Of a stretch of 64,000 bases of DNA, positions 61,771-64,000 are shown piece by piece (the stretch's first letter is position 1; every line of letters begins with the position of its first letter). The notes below the pieces were generated by a model that was not told where the DNA came from, did no database searches, and worked only from the letters and a program-made list of their open reading frames with translations. The position numbers were made by a program, and so were the translations under genes. This DNA is from Flavobacterium aestivum (GTDB taxonomy: Bacteria; Bacteroidota; Bacteroidia; Flavobacteriales; Flavobacteriaceae), in assembly GCF_026870175.2 (NCBI RefSeq), contig NZ_CP113977.2:2480001-2544000 (forward strand). The letters are read 5' to 3'.

Positions 61771-62622
61771 GTGATGACTGAGCAACAAAATATCAATTAT
61801 AAACGCATTGCAGAAGCAATCGAATATATTAAAACCAACTTCAAAGAGCAACCCAATCTTGACGAAGTTGCAAAGAAAGTTCATTTAAGTTCATTTCATT
61901 TTCAACGACTTTTTAGTGAATGGGCAGGAACAAGTCCAAAGAAATTTTTGCAATACACTACTGTAGAATATGCAAAAACATTATTGAAAGAAAATCAAGT
62001 GACACTTTTTGAAACGGCACATGAAGCTGGACTTTCAGGTACAGGGAGATTACATGATCTGTTTGTCAATATTGAAGGTATGACTCCTGCTGAATACAAA
62101 AATGGAGGGCAATATTTGACTATAAATTACAGTTATGCCGAAAGTCCATTTGGGAATATTATAGTAGCATCTACTGCAAAAGGGATTTGTTATATGGCAT
62201 TTGTCGATGATGAATCTACTGCATTTTCAACAATGCAAAATCATTTTCCAAATGCCACTTTCAGGCAACTACTTGATTCGATTCAGCAAAATGCGCTCTA
62301 TATTTTTACCCATGATTGGACAAAATTAGACCAAATAAAACTGCATTTGAAAGGGACAGATTTTCAACTCAAAGTATGGGAAACACTTTTAAAAATTCCG
62401 ATGGGGCAACTTACAACCTATGGAGCGATTGCCAATAAGATTGAGAACCCAAATGCATCGAGAGCAGTAGGTACAGCCATTGGGAGTAATCCCGTAGCAT
62501 TTTTAATCCCTTGTCATCGAGTGATTCAATCCACAGGAATGTTTGGCGGTTATATGTGGGGAACTACCAGAAAAACGGCTATAATAGGGTGGGAAGGAAC
62601 AAAAAAGCATTTAGAATTTTAA
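61771..62622 (+). CDS. AraC-HTH / O6-alkylguanine-DNA alkyltransferase fusion (Ada-like)
   Basis: A 283-residue bifunctional protein. An AraC-type HTH (about 12-105; ITYIKTNF-like, LDEVAKKVHLSSFHFQRLF, LFETAHEAGLSGTGRLHDLF) precedes a methylated-DNA cysteine methyltransferase domain (about 120-283) with TTYGAIAN and the acceptor PCHRVI. It lacks the zinc-binding Ada N-terminal domain and so cannot sense phosphotriesters like E. coli Ada. It repairs O6-alkylguanine and may regulate repair genes. Neighbours are a hydrolase and a 2OG oxygenase, a plausible alkylation-response cluster. Confidence 0.92.
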   Translation: MMTEQQNINYKRIAEAIEYIKTNFKEQPNLDEVAKKVHLSSFHFQRLFSEWAGTSPKKFLQYTTVEYAKTLLKENQVTLFETAHEAGLSGTGRLHDLFVNIEGMTPAEYKNGGQYLTINYSYAESPFGNIIVASTAKGICYMAFVDDESTAFSTMQNHFPNATFRQLLDSIQQNALYIFTHDWTKLDQIKLHLKGTDFQLKVWETLLKIPMGQLTTYGAIANKIENPNASRAVGTAIGSNPVAFLIPCHRVIQSTGMFGGYMWGTTRKTAIIGWEGTKKHLEF

Positions 62623-62694
62623 GTTAGCAAGTTTCGGGTTTTATTATTTTCTGATGAAACCCAACTTTGTACTATAATTTAAAATCATTAAAAA

Positions 62695-63417
62695 ATGACA
62701 ACATTTATTTTAATCCACGGTTCATGGCATAGTTCATGGAATTGGCACAGAGTTGTTCCCATTTTAGAAAAACAAGGTCATAAGGTATTTGCAATCGATT
62801 TGCCGGGTATGGGGCGAGATAAAACTCCAATAGAAGAAGTAACATTAAAAACAACAGTTGAGCAAATTTGTACTCTTATCGATAGCATTGATGGCAAAGT
62901 TGTACTTGTAGGCCATAGTAAAAACGGTATAATGATTTCGCAAGCGGCAGAATATCGCCCGGAAAAAATCGAAAAATTAATTTACTTGGCTGCCTACTTA
63001 ATTCCTAATGGCAAAACCCAAGCAGATTATTCTTTGCAAGATGTTAATGGAGTTCTTAAACCTTATGTAACAAGATTTCCAGAAACGAACTCTCATACTT
63101 TGCAACCCGAAATTTATAAAGAAGGATTGTATCACGATTGTGATGACAGTATATTTCAAATGGCAAAAATGATACTTAGCCACGAAAGCGCAATAACGGC
63201 TAATACACCAATGCAGTTGACCAACGAAAACTTCGGGAGTGTGCCCAGATATTATATAGAATGTACAGAAGACAAAGCTGTAACGCCTTTTATTCAACAA
63301 AAAATGTACACTGAGACAGTTTGCGAAAAAGTCTATCAAATGCAGACAAGCCATTCACCATTTTTTAGTAAACCACAAGAATTATGCGACATATTTTTCG
63401 AAATAATAGCAAATTAA
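62695..63417 (+). CDS. Alpha/beta hydrolase (esterase/hydroxynitrile-lyase-like)
   Basis: A 240-residue hydrolase. Oxyanion motif ILIHGSWHSSWNWHRVVP near the N-terminus, nucleophile elbow GHSKNG (about residue 73), an acidic residue in ECTEDKAVTPF and the His in QTSHSPFFSKP near 223. The compact size and AYLIPNG motif match the methylesterase/SABP2-like branch. It is 72 bp after the Ada-like gene and 13 bp before the 2OG oxygenase, so it is likely co-transcribed with the latter. Substrate unknown. Confidence 0.87.
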   Translation: MTTFILIHGSWHSSWNWHRVVPILEKQGHKVFAIDLPGMGRDKTPIEEVTLKTTVEQICTLIDSIDGKVVLVGHSKNGIMISQAAEYRPEKIEKLIYLAAYLIPNGKTQADYSLQDVNGVLKPYVTRFPETNSHTLQPEIYKEGLYHDCDDSIFQMAKMILSHESAITANTPMQLTNENFGSVPRYYIECTEDKAVTPFIQQKMYTETVCEKVYQMQTSHSPFFSKPQELCDIFFEIIAN

Positions 63418-63430
63418 AATTAGGATTGAT

Positions 63431-64000
63431 ATGGAGGTAAAACAAAAAGTAGCGTCAATCAATTGGCAAAACATAGTCGAAGAAATGCATGAAAAAGGAT
63501 TTGCTATAATTCCAAAATTCTTGACAAGCGATCAATGCGCCGAATTGATAAATGGTTATACTAACACAAACGCTTACAGAAAAACGGTAGTGATGGAGCG
63601 CTACCGTTTTGGTTTGGGCGAATACAAATATTTCAATTATCCGTTGCCTAATCTCATTCAGAGTATTAGAGAAAGTGTATATCCAAAACTGGCACCAATT
63701 GCAAATGCTTGGATGAAAGTGCTGAATATCCCTGTGACTTTCCCAAATGCACACCAAGAACTTTTAGAACAATGCCATGAAAATAATCAGCTAAAAGCAA
63801 CCGTTTTGATTCTTAAATATGGCAAAGGCGGATACAACACTTTGCATCAGGATTTGTATGGAGAGGTATATTTTCCGATTCAAACAGTTTTATTTCTTAA
63901 TGAACCTGATGAAGATTTTATTGGTGGCGAATTTGTGCTGACCCAACAAACACCAAGGGCACAATCAAAAGCGATAGTATTAAGACCTAAAAAAGGGGAT
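63431..64000 (+). CDS. 2OG-Fe(II) oxygenase, 3' truncated by window end
   Basis: A frame of 190 codons from ATG 63431 to the window end. KGFAIIPKFLTSDQC opens a JBP1/AlkB-like fold, MERYRFGLGEYKYFNYPLP is a family block, and iron ligands are suggested by TLHQDLYGEV (HxD). This matches the COG3826 (PF09859) group, which is often encoded next to Ada-type genes. The distal His and the Arg that binds 2-oxoglutarate lie beyond the window. Its link to DNA repair is inference from the family and the neighbourhood. Confidence 0.82.
   Translation, partial: MEVKQKVASINWQNIVEEMHEKGFAIIPKFLTSDQCAELINGYTNTNAYRKTVVMERYRFGLGEYKYFNYPLPNLIQSIRESVYPKLAPIANAWMKVLNIPVTFPNAHQELLEQCHENNQLKATVLILKYGKGGYNTLHQDLYGEVYFPIQTVLFLNEPDEDFIGGEFVLTQQTPRAQSKAIVLRPKKGD

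Overview
The window looks like a chromosomal segment of a Flavobacterium-type member of the Bacteroidota. It is AT-rich, has promoters of the TTG-N17-23-TAnnTTTG type, carries type IX secretion C-terminal sorting domains on two secreted enzymes, makes bacillithiol (BshB1), and contains many intergenic palindromes. No insertion sequence, phage or rRNA was seen; one true tRNA (His) is present.

Layout. 1-4820: end of an efflux membrane-fusion protein, its MFS partner, a triplicated palindromic repeat, a two-pore-type K+ channel and an AI-2E family permease. 4835-11775: a one-strand run of unrelated small accessory genes (orphan HsdR-N nuclease, two unknowns, two alpha/beta hydrolases, a ParDE module, an SRPBCC protein, a lipoprotein). 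They are separated by recurring 100-140 bp sequences that carry their own promoter and attC-like inverted repeats, so this resembles an integron cassette array without an integrase. 11859-12867: autoregulated TetR gene and a VOC protein. 12941-19430: a beta-oxidation operon (MarR, fadN, fadA, four-helix protein, fadE), with the four-helix gene sitting in the loop of an inverted repeat that also exists empty elsewhere in the operon. 19640-30741: a secreted tyrosinase operon, several small or secreted proteins, a T9SS subtilase and a lipoprotein hydrolase. Four promoters here share an AGTAT..ATACT dyad at a fixed distance from the -7 box.

30834-37486 is the most interesting part, an RNA quality-control and repair island. 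A WYL regulator and an HD-type phosphohydrolase diverge from a Ro60/Rsr (TROVE) gene. Rsr is followed by five tandem Y-RNA-like non-coding RNAs (34319-34842), then RNA ligase rtcB and a TatD nuclease. All five RNAs share a UGYCGU box after the outer stem, a bulged C on the 3' side, an inner stem and a CUUCG box. Three carry a T-arm, and the first carries a complete tRNA-like fold whose T-arm precedes its D-arm. The same palindrome, 27 nt from the -7 G, precedes both rsr and the Y RNA array, and suggests one regulator for both transcripts.

37690-45803: a defence gene, DRT type 1 (reverse transcriptase-nitrilase fusion), the broken tail of an XRE-like regulator, and a SWIM / WGR-domain pair. 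46008-58331: acyl-CoA ligase, purL, a secreted endonuclease I, a beta-helix lipoprotein, a MenI/MenF-like pair and bshB1. 58409-64000: tRNA-His, an AraC regulator with a thioredoxin-reductase-like flavoprotein preceded by a twin-arginine-like leader, a methyltransferase, an AraC-Ogt DNA repair protein, a hydrolase and a truncated 2OG-Fe(II) oxygenase.
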